64,000 nt of DNA from Terramyces sp. JEL0728 (lineage: Eukaryota; Chytridiomycota; Chytridiomycetes; Rhizophydiales; Terramycetaceae), in contig JADIIU010000016.1 in assembly GCA_027603945.1 (NCBI GenBank), positions 1-64,000 on the forward strand, read 5' to 3'. Within the stretch, counting starts at the first letter, position 1; every line of letters begins with the position of its first letter. Shown here one piece after another: positions 23,281 to 34,667 of this stretch. Below the pieces are notes generated by a model. The model made no database searches, was not told where the DNA came from, and saw only the letters and a list, made by a program, of their open reading frames with translations. Made by a program: the position numbers and the translations under genes.

Positions 23281-25906
23281 ATGTATTTTGCCTCTCTCGT
23301 TAGAATTGCTTTACTCTTCTTTGGCGTCAATTGCCTGTCTCCGAATGGAACCATTTTAATCAAAGTTGGCCTTTTGCTTGACTTTGAATCTGGCGTTGGC
23401 GACATGGTAATCTATATATTATTTAGACCGATCCAATTGAAGCCGTTTTTCTTCGCATTGACCAACTCAATCGGGAAAATACATCTCTCATACACCCTAA
23501 CGCACAACTAGTACCTACGCTACTGAATAATCAAGCTGTAACTAAACAATTGATTTTGGACACGCTGCAAATGACCGTGCTCAATGAAATCTTTATTCTT
23601 GGCACAGGCGCATCTTCAGCAACCATCATCTCATCTTTGATTTTGCAAAATTACAATATTCCGATGTGTTGCGGGGCTTCTACTAACCCAAGTAACCTCT
23701 TTTTAACATAGCTCTATCGCGTAAGGATTTGTATGGCAACTTCTTTAGAACAATTCCCAACGACAATGCTGCCACCTTGGCAATGGCCCAATACATTGTG
23801 TTTAACGGCTGGTCAAAAATTGCAACCATAAATACTGATGAAGATTACGGGAATGGAGCAATTTCATCGTTCCTTCAAGTAACCGGCCAATACAACATCT
23901 CTGTCCTCTCTCGTCAATCTGTAGAAACAAATGTTGATTCAAGTACCGCAGCCAATGTTGCCCAACAAATATTGTCTGCTGATGCCCGAATTATTATCTA
24001 TTTTGGAATGCAACCGCAATATGAGCTTATCGTTGAAGCTGCGGCAAAGGTAGGTGTATACGGACCTGGATACGTTTGGCTAACAACTGATGCCATTGCC
24101 GGAATAACTCCTACCCCTTCATTAGTTGGGACTATTTACTTGTTCCCACTAGAAAGAGCTGACGGACCGGTCGCAGATGCTTACGATGCTTATTGGAAGG
24201 CAAACCGGATGAATATGCCGAATCCACCGGCCAACTTATCCTCCGTTGATTACTCTGGTGCCTACGGCTACTTTTACTCGTCGTGCGTAGATTTAATGGT
24301 CCTTGGAATGGATGCACTGGTAAAAGCAAATGGAAATAACGCAACAAAGTTGGCTCTAGGTAAAAGAATTGTAATCCAGGTGAGCTGAATGACCAAATGC
24401 TTGTCCCAGAATCATTCTCATTCCCAAATTTTGAAACTACAACCGGGAAGGTGGTACTGGATCAGAATGGAGATAGAAATGGAGATTACGGCATTTACAA
24501 TTTCCAAGAAGATCTAAGCTATCCAATGGTTGCAAAATGGATTGACGGACAAGAAATAGAAATTATGTCCTACACTTACCCTGGAGGATCTTCGATCAAG
24601 CCTGCCGATTCAATAGATCCTGCGACTGTCGCTGATTATTTACAAATATCAGGAGATTCGCTTGGGTTTCTTAGTGAGTTTTTCACATCAATTGGGGTTG
24701 TTGCTAGTATCGCAACGGCAGCCGGGATATTGATTTATCGCAACAAACCTATTGTGAGATCATCAGATGTAAACAGCGGATTCGTGATGCAGCTATGTAT
24801 TTTTATTTCATGGTTCAATTTATTAACTATGATCGATATTCCGACAAAGATGTCATGTACAGTAGATTCGGTAGTTCTTCCGATTACGTTCACTATTTAT
24901 TATGGAATTATGTTTGTCAAAAATTACCGTATTTATTCAATATTCATGAAGCCAACTGAAAGGAAAAAGTTTTCGCATGTAGTTACAATTTGTTTGGGAA
25001 TTGCATTCTCGTTTCCGATCGCTATTATAGTCCTTGTATGGAACGTCGTCGATTCGCCAAAGCCAGTTCCTCAGACAGTAACTAAGGGAATCTATGCCTG
25101 GACTTGTTCATCAACTTTGGCAACTTTCCAAAATAATATCGTAATGGCAATATCTATATACTGCGCGGTAGTCTTGGGATGCAATTTGTACATTGCGTTC
25201 AAAACAAGGTCGATACCGTCCAGATTCAGCGAAACGAAAATGATAACTCTTTCAATCTACAATTCTGTAATTGTAAGCATTTCTAATGTAGATCTGTTTA
25301 TTTGCCATTGCGATATTGCTTTCGCCTGGTCTTGGATATAGATTGAAGGTAGCGGTAAAGATGGCTGCAGTATTTTATGTTCTCGCATTCAACCTATTAT
25401 CTTCCTTCACATTAAAAGTAGCGCTATGTTTGAAAAATAAGGGCGGTAAAACAGTTGAAGGCACAGGGAATTCCAGTAATACCTCCCAAGCCAGCAGTAA
25501 AACTAAATCCAATAATCCAAAGAATGAAACGGCAAAAAAAAGCTCTGATACCATTGTTTTGATTAAAAAACTAGGATTCTTTAGCGAAATGAAAAGCAGA
25601 TCCATTTTCGCAGAATCTTCAGACTTGGTAACATTTTGCGCGTATCACAAAGTGAACCTGGAGGATAAACATGGGACGGCAGATGCACATGGCGAAGTGT
25701 GGAAATTTAAGAATTTAAAAGAGTTTGATATTGAAGCAGTCTCTGAAACCCAAAGAAAAATCACAGTCAACAGAGAAAAGTATATTCTTACTTTTGGCGA
25801 CCAAGGCACTGCAGATACTTGGGATACGTATTTCCAACGATGGACCTTGCACAAGCATAGTGTGCCTGCATCGTTTGTTGGGGGTATGACTAATAATGCA
25901 GAGTAG
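23281..25906 (+). CDS. Class C GPCR-like receptor 1 (ANF-type ectodomain, 7TM, PH-like tail)
   Basis: 848-aa receptor. Signal peptide MYFASLVRIALLFFGVNCLS, then a periplasmic-binding-type ligand domain (about 20-420; LNEIFILGTGASSATIISSL, FFRTIPNDNAATLAMAQYI). Seven membrane helices follow from about 470 to 715 with class C landmarks KNYRIYSIFMKP and SRFSETKMITLSIYN. A Ser/Asn/Lys linker leads to a C-terminal domain of about 105 aa ending WDTYFQRW, which I read as PH-like (inference). Ligand unknown; closest in layout to GABA-B-like receptors of amoebae and zoosporic fungi. Introns 23407..23426, 23692..23711, 24360..24379, 25273..25291 have equivalents at the same protein positions in the next gene. 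Confidence 0.88.
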
Positions 25907-26487
25907 TCAAGTTAGCTATGATAAATCTATAATATACTCTGTCTATTTTGTTTAAATGCTACTGTCGAGCACGTAAATGCTTCCCAGATATTCACCACAA
26001 GAAACAAAAATGGCAGTCCTGCCAAAATTCTGTTGTTGAGTATTTATATATCAGTTTCCAGGTTCGTGGATTTATCCTCTCAGGGGTATCATAGCACATG
26101 CATCTGGTGGATTAATACCTCTTTATTTCCATCTGGCTTCTCATTCATGTTTGGACGGTAATACTACACGAATAATTCTTTTCCAGATGGTTTAATCGGA
26201 CATCATACGCGGATTTAGTCTTTTAAAATGCTTGAAATCGCCGATGGTCTTTGAAATTCTAGCAGTTGATTGACAAGTTCTCTTTTATTCTGGTGAATTA
26301 TTTGGGACTCATAGGAGTACTGCTGAAAATGATCAACTTTCCGTTATGGAATAACATTGCTACTCGAGTTGGCGGCAAATTGTCCGCAATACACAAAATG
26401 TACAATAACTCGTTTTGCTTCACTTTGAGGATAGAGAGTGGATAATAAATTGCGTAATCCGAGAGACCTCATCGCGTCTTTCTTTAC
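25907..26487. other. Spacer between the tandem GPCR genes
   Basis: About 580 bp without a supported gene. I see no obvious remnant of a further receptor copy, tRNA or repeat. It should hold the second receptor's promoter. Confidence 0.5.
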
Positions 26488-29127
26488 ATGTTATTAAGAA
26501 ACTTTGTAGCATTTGCTGCATTAGGTTTCGTAGAGGCACTAACTGCAAACGGAAGCACCATTATCAAAGTTGGAATCCTCCTTGATTATCTAAACGGCGG
26601 CTATGATATGGTATCCTTTTTTAACGATAGTCCGATTCCATCGAAGCAGTGTTGTTGAGGATTGACCAGATGAATAGGAATAATCTATCGTTGATTCACC
26701 CAGACGCTACCATCGTACCCACCATACTAAATAGCGAGTTTAGCTCGAAAGAACTGGTGCTAAATTCTCTAAAGGCCACAGACCTCAATGAAATCTTTAT
26801 CCTTGGAACTGGTTCGTCCAGTACCAGCATCATTGCCTCTTTGATTTTGCAGAACTACAACCTCCCCATGTGCAGCGGCTCTGCGACTAACCCAAGTACA
26901 GCTTTCTAACCGTAGCTTTGGGCCGAAAAGATTTATATCCACAATTCTTTAGGACTATTCCAAATGATTATTCTTCAACACTCGCAATGGCGCAATACCT
27001 TTCTTCCAATGGATGGTACAAAGTTGCAACCATTAACACCAATGAAGACTATGGAAACGGCGCGATTTCCTCCTTCTTGAATTACGCTGCCCAGTACAAC
27101 ATCACAGTATTATCTAGGCAATTGGTCGAAACCAATGTGGACAGTGCTGCTGCTACAAATGTTGCCCAACAAATCTTGTCCTCAGAAGCGAAAATTGTGA
27201 TTTACTTTGGGTTTTCGCCTTCATATGAAATACTGGTAGATGCAGCAACCTCCGTTGGTGCTTTTGGCAAAGGATTCGCTTGGTATGCTACAGATGGTAT
27301 CGCTGGCTTGACACCTTCACGATCTCTTGCGGGTACCAGCTACCTCTACCCTTTGGAAAGAGCTGACGGCTATATTGCAGATGAATTTGACTTGTATTGG
27401 CAAACTAACCGGTTGAATATGCAAACCCCTCCCGCCAACCTATCTTCAATTAGTCATTCTGGCCCTTACGGCTATTTCTATACCTCCTGTGTAGACTTGA
27501 TGGCTCTTGGGATGGATGCGTTGGTGAAGGCGAACGGAAACAATGTTACAAAATTGGCTACAGGTATATGGTTATTAAAGATAGGGGAATTGAACGAACA
27601 GATGGTTGTTCCAGACACTTTTTCCTTTCCTGACTTTGAAAGTATTACGGGCAGAATTATCTTTGATAGTAATGGTGAACGCAGCGGGGATTATGGTATC
27701 TACAATTATCAGCAAGATTTAACTGTTTCCCTTGTTTCAAAATGGTCAAATGGTAAGGAGTATCAAATCATGCCGTATAACTACCCAGGCGGGACAAACA
27801 CAAAACCTGCAGATTCAATTGACCCAGCAGCTGTTGCAGATTATCTACAGACGTCTGGCGATATCTTGGGTATCATTGTTGTATTCTTGGCGGCTATCGG
27901 GCTTGTCGCTAGTTTGGTAACTCTTTTTGGTATTCTTGTCTACCGAAAAATGCAAATTATCAGGGCGTCCGATATTTACAGTGGGATTGTCATGCAGTTG
28001 TGTATTATTCTTAGCTGGTTCAATTTGCTGACGATGTTGAACGTGCCTTCCAGATTAACGTGTGCTGTAGACTCGGTTTTGATTCCTTTGACCTTTTCAG
28101 TATACTATGGCATCATGTACATCAAAAACTATAGAATTTACTCGATTTTCATGAAACCAAAGGCTGGCAATCGGTTCACCACAGCCCTTACCATTGGTAT
28201 GGGGATTGCCTTTGCTGGTCCAACAGCGATTATTGTTGGGGTTTGGAACGCGATTGATTCTCCGAAACCAGTTGCTTTGGTGGTTACAAAAGGTGTCTAT
28301 GCCTGGTCCTGTTCTTCATCATCTTTGAATTTCCAAAGTACCATGGTGACAGTAATTTCAGTGTACTGTGCAATTATATTGGGCTTCAATCTGTTCATTG
28401 CTTTCAAAACAAGAAGCATTCCATCTCGCTTTAGCGAAACCAAAATGATTACGCTTTCCATCTACAACTCTGTGCTTGTAATCTCGATTTAACCCAGATT
28501 TGCTTGTTTGCAATCGCTATCTTAATGACGCCAGGACTCGGCTTTAGATTGAAAGCGGCGATCAAGTTGGTTGCAGTATTTTCAATTTTGGCCTTCAACT
28601 TGCTTTCCTCATTTACTATGAAGGTTTACCTCTGTTACAAAGACAAAGGTGGCAAATCAGGTTCTAGCACAGTCAATAGCTCTCAAATTAGTTCTCAAAT
28701 TGGCGAGCGCAAGAAATCTTTTGTTCCAAGGGGCGAGTCAAGAAAAGACAACGACACGGTGGTATTGTTGAAAAAGGTTGGATTCTTTAGTGAAGCAAAG
28801 AGTACAGCTATCTTTGGGGAATCTCCTGATTTAGTAACTTTTTGTTCCTTCCACAAACTAAACCTTGAAGACAGACAAGGGGTATCTGATGGTAATGGAG
28901 TAGTTTGGAAGCTGAAAAACTTTCATACCTTCAAGTTTGAAAAGATTTCTGATTTACAAAGAAAGTATTACTGCAACAAGGAGCAGTATGTCATCACTTT
29001 TGAAGATCCAGAAATCGCGACTGTTTGGGATACTTACTTTCAAAAATGGTCCCATGCAAAAGCCTCAGTTACTCCTTCGTTTGTTGCAGGAACTGCTTCT
29101 ATGAAAAGCAAAAGCTACGAGGACTGA
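26488..29127 (+). CDS. Class C GPCR-like receptor 2 (tandem paralogue)
   Basis: 852-aa paralogue of the receptor at 23281, in the same orientation and built the same way. Signal peptide MLLRNFVAFAALGFVEALT, ligand-binding domain (EIFILGTGSSSTSIIASL, FFRTIPNDYSSTLAMAQYL), 7TM with KNYRIYSIFMKP and SRFSETKMITLSIYN, PH-like tail ending WDTYFQKW. Most core blocks are identical or nearly so between copies, while the linkers differ. Introns 26611..26630, 26896..26915, 27564..27584, 28478..28497. The 21-nt intron at 27564 is stopless and in frame; comparison with copy 1 (LALGELND against LATGELNE) proves it. Copies likely arose by tandem duplication and may differ in ligand. Confidence 0.88.
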
Positions 29128-29502
29128 TTCGCTGCTTAATAAATCTGACTGGTATGTTTGATATTCCGCAACGGTGATTGCTTTGAGAAACAGCTATGCT
29201 ATCCTGTAACATTAGTTGCTCCTAGAGTGCCAGATGGAATCAAGTTACCGATACAAACTACTGTAACGACCACTCTGGACCCTAAATAATACGGGGACAT
29301 AGGTTGCTTCAAGTGAAGGTCTTCCTAATCTCTGTAATTGAATCCGATACCATCTGCCGTACTACATATTTATCTTGCTATTCCCTCCGCAATAAAATAG
29401 CCTCCATTTGCCGATTCTATCCGAGCTGTAGCTTCCGCATCGATTGTTCTTGATCCCTGTGGCTCATTTTGCATTTTATCCTTGAAGCTTTCCAAAAAAC
29501 TT
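29128..29502. other. Intergenic, no gene seen
   Basis: About 375 bp between GPCR 2 and the Sel1-repeat gene. An AATAAA about 10 bp after the GPCR stop is a plausible polyadenylation signal. Nothing else stands out. Confidence 0.5.
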
Positions 29503-30173
29503 ATGCCAAAAGAGTTCACTGATTTAGCATTATCAACAGCAAATCACTATGCACTTCCCTCACCATTAAAACCTCCAGAGAAAATCAAAACTGCAAAACC
29601 AGTGCCGGACTATATCGATCCAACTGACCCGCTGGCAGTTGGAATATTTTACCACGAACTAAACGAATTTGAAATATCAGCATACTATTTTTCAGTTGCA
29701 GCAGCTAGAGGTCATCCAACAGGACTGTTTTTATACGCTATTTCATTGCGGCATGGATGGGGAGTAGAGAAGAATGAAAAGGAAGCATTCCGTCTAGTAA
29801 GATTATACTAATCCAGCTATCTTCTGTAACTGAAAGCGTTGTAGCGGAAGAGGATTTCAAAAGAATGGGAAATGCTTCACACATACCATTGGCGCTGTAT
29901 GAAGTAGGAATGTCGTTTCAACAGGGATGGGGAGTTACTAAAGATAAAGTAAAGGCAGCGTATTACTTTCAGCAAGCTGCTCAACTTGGAGACCCAGATG
30001 CGCAAGTTGCGTTAGCAGAGTGTTTCATGAGGTTCGATTTTATTAATTTTAGGGGAGACGGTGTCAAACCAAGCAAACAACATGCTGCCACTTGGTTTAG
30101 AAAGGCGGAAAAGCAGGGTGCGAGGTTGGTGCAAATGCAGTGGATTTGGAAGGAAAAGTACGATGAAAAATAG
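29503..30173 (+). CDS. Sel1-like repeat protein
   Basis: 209-aa protein with three or four Sel1-like (TPR-related) repeats: AVGIFYHELNEFEISAYYF, ALYEVGMSFQQGWGVTKDK, AAYYFQQAAQLGDPDAQVA and GDGVKPSKQHAATWFRKA. Such proteins are scaffolds (for example chitin synthase regulators in fungi); the partner here is unknown. Introns 29797..29816 and 30032..30052. The second has a GTTC donor and its removal joins FMR to GDGVKPS, restoring the repeat. Start at ATG 29503; the frame is open a little further upstream. Confidence 0.82.
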
Positions 30174-30379
30174 ATTTAAACCTGCTGTAAATGTTAATAT
30201 TTGCCTTTCATATTCTTTATCTCTGGTATTTGAGCAAACGACCATATTTGCATTGGTAAGCACTACACAATCCTGATTGATGTGCAGTCAGTTACCAGTT
30301 TGTGCATTCGATTACAGCTGCCAAACCCAAGTCCACAGGTAAATTAGTCACGTTGACATCACCTGTGAATGAGGATGAA

Positions 30380-30387
30380 TATAAATA
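30380..30387 (+). promoter_or_regulatory. TATAAATA box
   Basis: TATAAATA lies 25 bp before the ATG at 30413 and only 5 bp before the ATG at 30392. At normal TATA-to-start distances this favours the second ATG as translation start. Confidence 0.35.
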
Positions 30388-30412
30388 GCAAATGAGAAAT
30401 CCTCGCCCCAAA

Positions 30413-30778
30413 ATGATTACCTTGAACAGACTGAGGTTTCCGCTCATAAGTGGTACAAAAGCACGACCAGTGGTGTTATCATTGAAACCAACTTGCCAGC
30501 CATTTCATGCTAGATATTTACAACCGATGAGGCTCATATCCTCGACACCTAGATTAAACGCACCATTCCTAACAAAGATTCCAGTCCATGACTCGGTTAT
30601 TATTACAACGCCAATTGCAATACCACTGGCTGCCACTGCCATGTATTTCATGTACTCTGGGCTCCTATTTGCAACTCTCATAGGTTTCGTTTTTGTATGT
30701 TGTCTTGCGTCAGTTGCTCTTTTAACGATTATTTCACCAGTCATTAGTGTGTTGAATTATCTTGTAGCCTGGAAGTAG
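30413..30778 (+). CDS. Small, probably mitochondrial membrane protein
   Basis: 121 aa (128 if ATG 30392 is used), single exon, no family recognised. The N-terminal half is rich in Arg, Ser, Leu and lacks acidic residues (MITLNRLRFPLISGTKARP … HARYLQPMRLISSTPRLN), typical of a mitochondrial presequence. Two hydrophobic stretches follow (TPIAIPLAATAMYFMY; GLLFATLIGFVFVCCLASVA). Location is inferred from composition only. Confidence 0.5.
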   Translation: MITLNRLRFPLISGTKARPVVLSLKPTCQPFHARYLQPMRLISSTPRLNAPFLTKIPVHDSVIITTPIAIPLAATAMYFMYSGLLFATLIGFVFVCCLASVALLTIISPVISVLNYLVAWK

Positions 30779-30993
30779 TTCAATAAATATGGTCTAAATA
30801 TACATTGATTGCCTATTACGCTTTCTATTGACAGTCTGCTCATTCAATCTGCGAATCACCACTCGCATATTCCATTTCGATATTTGACGTGTTGTGCAGC
30901 TACTTGAGCCTAGAAGAGGATACTAAGACTTGGATAAACTGCATAATTTTTCTATGAGTAATATTTGACACCCTGGAAAATTTGGAATTTTTA

Positions 30994-31784
30994 ATGACAA
31001 CCACAACCACACACCAAAAAAACTCTGTGCATCAATTGGCATTCGGAGGTACAGCATTAATTCATTCAAGGACAGTTCGAAGCTGTGAAAAACTTAATTG
31101 AGAATCATGGAGCTCTTTTAACAGACCTGGATGCAGATCAAAGAAGTATAATCAACTAACGCTAGTCCCATTACACTGGGCAGTTAGTGGGAAACATTTG
31201 GATGTAGTCAATTACCTGATTGACAAAGGATCGCCTGTTGATAAGGAGGATGAAGAAGGATGGACTCCATTGATGATTGCAGTATCCACTGGAGGAGTCG
31301 AAATTGCAAAGATGTAATTCTTGCTAATTGAAGTCTCTTGGGGAAAAATGCAAATCCAAACCTCAAAAACAAGACAAAGAGAACTCCATTACACTACGCT
31401 GCTTCAAAGAACCAGTTTGATGTATAGATTGATTAACCAGATTGGAAAACTATTGATTGAACATGGTGCAAATGTACATGCAACCGACGAGATGGGGCAA
31501 ACTCCTATTTTCAGAGCTGCCGCGTTAGGCAACACCAGATTTGTCAAACTCATGAAGGAATCTGGAGCAAAGATCAATATCAGAGATGCATACAACAATA
31601 CTCCCCTACACTTGGCGATTGAATCTGAACATGTACTCTATTTTAATTGCAGGGTGATACAGCGGCTTATTTAATCGAAGAGAATGCAGATTTGGATATG
31701 TTGAACAAAGAAAGTAAGACTCCGCTACAAATGACGCAGAATAAGAGCGTATTGGAATTTGTACGCAGAGCCATTCCTGAATAA
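30994..31784 (+). CDS. NAS6: 26S proteasome assembly chaperone Nas6/PSMD10 (gankyrin)
   Basis: Ankyrin-repeat chaperone that binds the Rpt3 ATPase C-terminal domain during assembly of the proteasome base. Spliced product 229 aa, matching yeast Nas6 (228) and human gankyrin (226). Seven ankyrin units, including PLHWAVSGKHLDVVNYLID, TPLHYAASKNQFDIGKLL and NNTPLHLAIESEHGDTAAYL. The C-terminal unit ends with an ESKTPLQMTQ element as in gankyrin EEKTPLQVAK. Introns 31049..31070, 31146..31165, 31314..31333, 31422..31440, 31633..31652. The stop overlaps AATAAA. Confidence 0.9.
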
Positions 31785-31956
31785 ACAACTGTTGACAGAA
31801 TCCCTTGTGCAGAAGAATAGATTGGCATCTATCTATGCAGTTTTCATCTCAAGCTGCATTCATTCGGTTTAGGACGAGTGGATGTTTTTGCAGTAAGTGA
31901 ATAGGTGCGATTAAATTATTCACTCTGCGTAAATTAATCAGGTGTAGTGCTTGGAG

Positions 31957-33324
31957 ATGGAATCAATATACTATTTTCGTATTTTGAAGCTTAAAGTTTC
32001 CATAAAAAATGCTGCCTTTGAGCAAAATCACACTCTTTCCGTCTGGCAAGCACAAACTAACCTAGATAGAGAAGACTGGTTTTCATTTGAATTTGGAGCG
32101 CCAGACAAGACTTTATTACCAACAAAGCTCATAGGTGATGCAGTAAACCACCGGATGAATGATCCAATGGCTTGGTGCTCACTTCAATACGGGCCAAGTC
32201 TTGGGGATATTAGATTCAGGAAGGAGCTCGCAACGCTTTTAACGACAGAGTATCAGTCGCCTGTTGATTTCGCCAACCTTTGCATTACAAATGGTGCTTC
32301 CCAGTCATTTCAAAAGTACCTGCCAGTTAATCACTAGCATCTTGGACTTTTTCACTACTCCAGAAACTGTAATACTCATTCAGAATCCAACATACTTTTT
32401 GGCAATCAGGATAATCAAAGATTGTGGATTCCTACAGAGTGCAATCATCCCAATTGAAATGGATGAGGGAGGTATAGATATCGCGCAACTTCAAGAAGCA
32501 CTGGTAGAGCATGACCACACGGCAATTCCCGATACTTTAGGATTAAGAAAGTTCAAGTTCTTGCTTTATCTCGTTCCAACTTTTTCGAATCCAACTTCAT
32601 TGAGTCTATCTGAACAGCGCAAACTGCAGTTACTGGATTTGGCAAGGAAATACGATATATTGATTGTGTGTGACGATGTATATCAACTTTTACCGTTTGA
32701 AAATTGCAAATCAGTACCGAGACGATTGGTAGATTGCGATTTAGCAACCCTTGGAAACAATTTTGGGAATGTGATATCCAACTGTTCGTTCAGCAAGCTG
32801 CTGGCACCAGGATTAAGACTCGGCTGGGTCGAAGCATCGCAGAATTTCATTGAGCAATTTGAAAAATCCGCGTTATTGTACTCTGGAGGTTTGTTTGATT
32901 AATCAAAGGCTGCCCTAATCATTTCATGTCTACTGTTGTACTCTCTTCACTGGAGACAAAAGCGTTCCAACAACATTTAACCAAAATTAGAAAAGATTAT
33001 TACAAACGTAGTTTGGTGGTTGTTCAAGAGCTGCAGAAGTTCAAGAAATGCCACTTTGTACAGCCAGAAGGTGGTTACTTTATATGGATTAAACTTGATT
33101 TGAAAGAAGGATTGGATACTACTAAAATATTGGCTTCGCTGAAAGGAGAAGCGCAAATTGAAGGTATTGCAGAAGAACGGGTTTCATTTACACCTGGAAA
33201 TCTATGCTCGTCGACTGGCACCCATGGAAATTATTTGCGTATTAGTTTTGCAATGTATGATGAAGAGAATTTGAAAATTGGAATCAAGCGTTTGGTGCGA
33301 GTGTTTGAATCTGTGTGCAAATAA
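31957..33324 (+). CDS. PLP-dependent aminotransferase (YER152C-like)
   Basis: Fold-type I aminotransferase, 441 aa, most like yeast YER152C and the 2-aminoadipate/aromatic transaminase group; the true substrate is unknown. Seen motifs: SLQYGPSLGDIRFRKELA, ITNGASQSF, the VPTFSNPTSLSLSEQRK substrate segment, VCDDVYQLLPF with the Asp that holds the pyridine nitrogen, and the PLP lysine in SFSKLLAPGLRLGW near residue 270. Introns 32316..32337 and 32889..32908 (GTTT donor); the second restores GGCPNHFMS. An 18-nt stopless GT..AG near the N-terminus could be another intron but is not needed. The stop lies in AATAAA. Confidence 0.9.
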
Positions 33325-33476
33325 ACATTATTTGGCGATTGCAAGTCATCAATCTCTTTGAAGATATCTTTTGCCCATAATATCCAATCGCATATCTATT
33401 AGATGGAAATAGAACGCATCCTCGTATTGCCAATCCAAAATGTAGACAACGTTAAATCCAAACAAAACCTTTATTG

Positions 33477-33851
33477 TTACAGTTTTGACTTTAATTTCAG
33501 CTCGCCTTGCTCTGGCGAATGATACTGTCGTTCCAGCAAATCGTTTACCCACTCTTGAACAATTCCTTGCGCTTCGGTTTGCTGAATATCTTTTCCAACT
33601 ACTTTGAGACCGTGGTGCCATTTGTATATCGATTGCACTTTCCAAGACGATTCATCTTTGACAAATTCTATTATAGGATCGTAATCAATATCGTAAGTTG
33701 AAGTAGTATATTGTCCTGCAAGAATGAGTGAGGGTTGAACTGAAATAATGAGGGGTTTGGAGAAAAGATTGCCTATTGGATGGATTTCTATTGTTTTTGT
33801 GCCGTCAATTTGCAGTCCATGTCCTTCTAGGATCCGTTCAATTCCCTCCAT
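33477..33851 (-). CDS. Conserved-looking hypothetical protein
   Basis: 124-aa single-exon ORF from ATG 33851. It alternates beta-like strands (KTIEIHPIGNLFSKPLIISVQPSL split in two) with a helical C-terminus (GIVQEWVNDLLERQY). No signal peptide or membrane segment. Not recognised. It sits between the aminotransferase (convergent) and the FAXC-like gene (same strand, stop 24 bp upstream of this ATG), so its promoter must overlap that gene. Confidence 0.55.
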   Translation of the reverse strand: MEGIERILEGHGLQIDGTKTIEIHPIGNLFSKPLIISVQPSLILAGQYTTSTYDIDYDPIIEFVKDESSWKVQSIYKWHHGLKVVGKDIQQTEAQGIVQEWVNDLLERQYHSPEQGELKLKSKL

Positions 33852-33874
33852 CTTGAAAAATTGGGAAAAATGTT

Positions 33875-34657
33875 TTAAGCTTTATTGATTTTCTTTGAAA
33901 TCTTTTCATAGTAGGAAACCAATACCTTGCTCTTGAATGCATGGTGAACCAATTCATTGGTGAAGCCGTGGTACATGATGGAGTCAAGCATGCCAAAAAG
34001 CGCAAGATCAACTTCGTGCAACTTGTCACCAAGCAAATATTCATTTTTTTTCAATGCATTTTCAACTGCATCCAAATCCCGCTTTCCGATTTCAGTAATC
34101 GTCGCAACGTCGAAATCGGCGTATCCCTGTCCTTGCAGTCGCTTCAACTGCCCTTTACAGACCATGTTGACCAAGAAATGGTTTAACGGAAAGGACATGG
34201 TAAACAGTGTCCGGAACAGCTGATCCTTGGTGTCTGGATTATTCCATCTGAGATACAAAAGTACAAAATACAAGCTATTTTCAATCAAATGGAAATATGG
34301 AACTGCTTCCAACGGATCTTGTTCGATATTGTACTTTTCGGAAAGGCGCTTGATGATTAAACTGGAATCGCCAATAGTTTCCCCGTTCAAAACAATATAC
34401 GGTAATCTGCCAGTTGCTGACTTGATCACTTCGGCAGCGGTATACGGAATATTATTGAGAAGCATGAATGCTTCGAGTTTGCAACAAAATGGCGACCCAC
34501 TGAACTTTGAAGTCGCCAATTGGGATCGTCCAAACTGGTATAAATAAACATGGTCGGGCTTTTCGTTCTTTTTTACCGCTGGCTTTGGTCTGAATAGATT
34601 GAAACCAATGATTGGCAGGATTAAAACAACAACACCAACTGCAATTTTTTCGTACAT
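33875..34657 (-). CDS. FAXC/metaxin-like GST-fold membrane protein
   Basis: 260-aa single-exon protein with an N-terminal membrane helix (VGVVVLILPIIGFNLF), a glutathione-transferase-like thioredoxin domain with the failed-axon-connections pattern GSPFCCKLEAFMLLNNIPY and RLPYIVLNGETIGDSSLI, and an all-alpha C-terminal domain (GDKLHEVDLALFGMLDSIM). Family: FAXC/CDR-ERR-metaxin group, commonly anchored in outer mitochondrial or other membranes. The FCCK site has Cys where catalytic GSTs have Ser/Tyr. The ATG is only 10 bp from the divergent NMNAT ATG. Confidence 0.85.
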   Translation of the reverse strand: MYEKIAVGVVVLILPIIGFNLFRPKPAVKKNEKPDHVYLYQFGRSQLATSKFSGSPFCCKLEAFMLLNNIPYTAAEVIKSATGRLPYIVLNGETIGDSSLIIKRLSEKYNIEQDPLEAVPYFHLIENSLYFVLLYLRWNNPDTKDQLFRTLFTMSFPLNHFLVNMVCKGQLKRLQGQGYADFDVATITEIGKRDLDAVENALKKNEYLLGDKLHEVDLALFGMLDSIMYHGFTNELVHHAFKSKVLVSYYEKISKKINKA

Positions 34658-34667
34658 TTTTGAAAGA

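Noticed and set aside
31976..31993. 18-nt GT..AG segment near the aminotransferase start as an extra intron
   Set aside because: Lacks the usual TAAY branch motif, and the frame is open without removing it. Left as coding.
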